From the NCBI GenBank assembly GCA_003563255.1, contig PWSL01000017.1, positions 1 to 5,973 on the forward strand: 5,973 bases of DNA, read 5' to 3'. The position numbers were made by a program, and so were the translations under genes. The notes below the pieces were generated by a model that did no database searches, was not told the origin of the DNA, and saw only the letters and a program-made list of their open reading frames with translations. Positions 5,704 to 5,973 of this stretch are shown in pieces; the first letter of the stretch is position 1; every line of letters starts with the position of its first letter. Origin of the DNA: Desulfonatronospira sp. Its GTDB lineage: Bacteria > Desulfobacterota > Desulfovibrionia > Desulfovibrionales > Desulfonatronovibrionaceae.

Positions 5704-5758
5704 CCCCCAATCCCTCAATTCCTCAATCCCTCAATTCCTCAATTCCTCAATCCCCCAT
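5703..5758. repeat. 8-bp tandem array, seven units, ending on the cbiX stop codon
   Basis: Seven 8-bp units: TCCCCCAA, TCCCTCAA, TTCCTCAA, TCCCTCAA, TTCCTCAA twice, and TCCCCCAT. It is the same unit family as 3773-3836 and in the same orientation. Its final base is part of the stop codon of the minus-strand CbiX gene (5758-5760). Confidence 0.85.
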
Positions 5759-5973
5759 TACAAACTTACCCTCCTCGCCCTATCCACTACGATACTCTTC
5801 ATAAGGGGTTCGTGCTCCAGGGAGCTCAATACTTCAAAACTGACCCGTGGAAACTTTTCACCTATCAACCGCACACGTTCCGGGATATCCTTTTCCACGT
5901 GGCTGCCGTCCAGAAGAAAGTAGGGAAAAATCACTATCTTTTCAATTCCCTCCCGGGAGAGCCTGTGCACCAC
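5758..5973 (-). CDS. CbiX-type sirohydrochlorin chelatase, C-terminal fragment (5' end outside window)
   Basis: Seventy-one or so C-terminal residues are visible before the TAA at 5758-5760; the frame stays open to the window edge, and the GTG there is unlikely to be the start. The block IVIFPYFLLDGSHVEKDIPE, followed by EPLMKSIVVDRARR near the end, is characteristic of the CbiX/SirB chelatases, which insert Co2+ (or Fe2+) into sirohydrochlorin for cobalamin or siroheme synthesis. The His in GSH-V-EKDIP (residue 25 of the fragment) matches a conserved metal-handling His of the family; the partner His near the N-terminus lies outside. A short, single-domain form is likely but cannot be confirmed. 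It is transcribed towards thiM, with about 345 bp of repeats between. Confidence 0.8.
   Translation of the reverse strand: MVHRLSREGIEKIVIFPYFLLDGSHVEKDIPERVRLIGEKFPRVSFEVLSSLEHEPLMKSIVVDRARRVSL

Noticed and set aside
5414..5757. TPP riboswitch in front of thiM
   Set aside because: The minus-strand leader lacks the CTGAGA core and the ACCTGATC-type segment; the structure present is the palindromic element.
5666..5923. Plus-strand 85-residue frame starting in the tandem arrays
   Set aside because: Its first third is translation of 7- and 8-bp repeats and the rest is antisense to cbiX.

Overview
The window reads as a piece of a chromosome from a Desulfovibrio-like sulfate reducer (Desulfobacterota, Desulfovibrionales, possibly a Desulfonatronospira/Desulfonatronovibrio relative). 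This is an inference. It rests on protein style (PEP/pyruvate-binding protein, dual-specificity phosphatase with a YkgJ-like Cys cluster, CbiX, ThiM), the moderate-to-high GC of the genes, and short-period tandem and palindromic repeats between genes. No rRNA or other species marker is present.

Layout. Positions 1-3365 hold four tightly packed plus-strand genes, probably one transcription unit. They are the C-terminal end of a PEP synthase/PPDK-like protein, a dual-specificity phosphatase fused to a YkgJ-type Cys-cluster domain (20-bp overlap with the previous gene), a DUF318/YraQ-family permease, and its usual TIGR03943/DUF1980 partner. Positions 3824-5413 hold two minus-strand genes with no gap between them: thiM (hydroxyethylthiazole kinase), then a nitrilase-superfamily amidase. 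The right edge (5758-5973, minus) is the C-terminal half of a CbiX-type sirohydrochlorin chelatase.

The two gene-free stretches are dense with repeats. The convergent gap at 3366-3823 carries a 60-bp direct repeat in two copies (58/60 identical), each with two tight hairpins. It also has further inverted repeats between the copies and an array of eight 8-bp units that runs into the 3' end of the nitrilase gene. The thiM leader and cbiX 3' region at 5414-5757 carries a palindromic element, including a 53-nt segment that can fold into a three-way junction with no unpaired junction bases. Next to it are a 7-bp tandem array and a second array of the same 8-bp family, ending on the cbiX stop codon. 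These elements look like members of dispersed repeat families (REP/BIME-like or MITE-like) and are the least explained part of the window.

How the genes may work together. The permease and TIGR03943 protein almost certainly form one transport system of unknown substrate. Cys motifs in both hint at a metal or metalloid. ThiM salvages the thiazole half of thiamine; the coupled amidase has no certain role in that pathway. No known defence system, CRISPR array, transposase or phage gene is visible.
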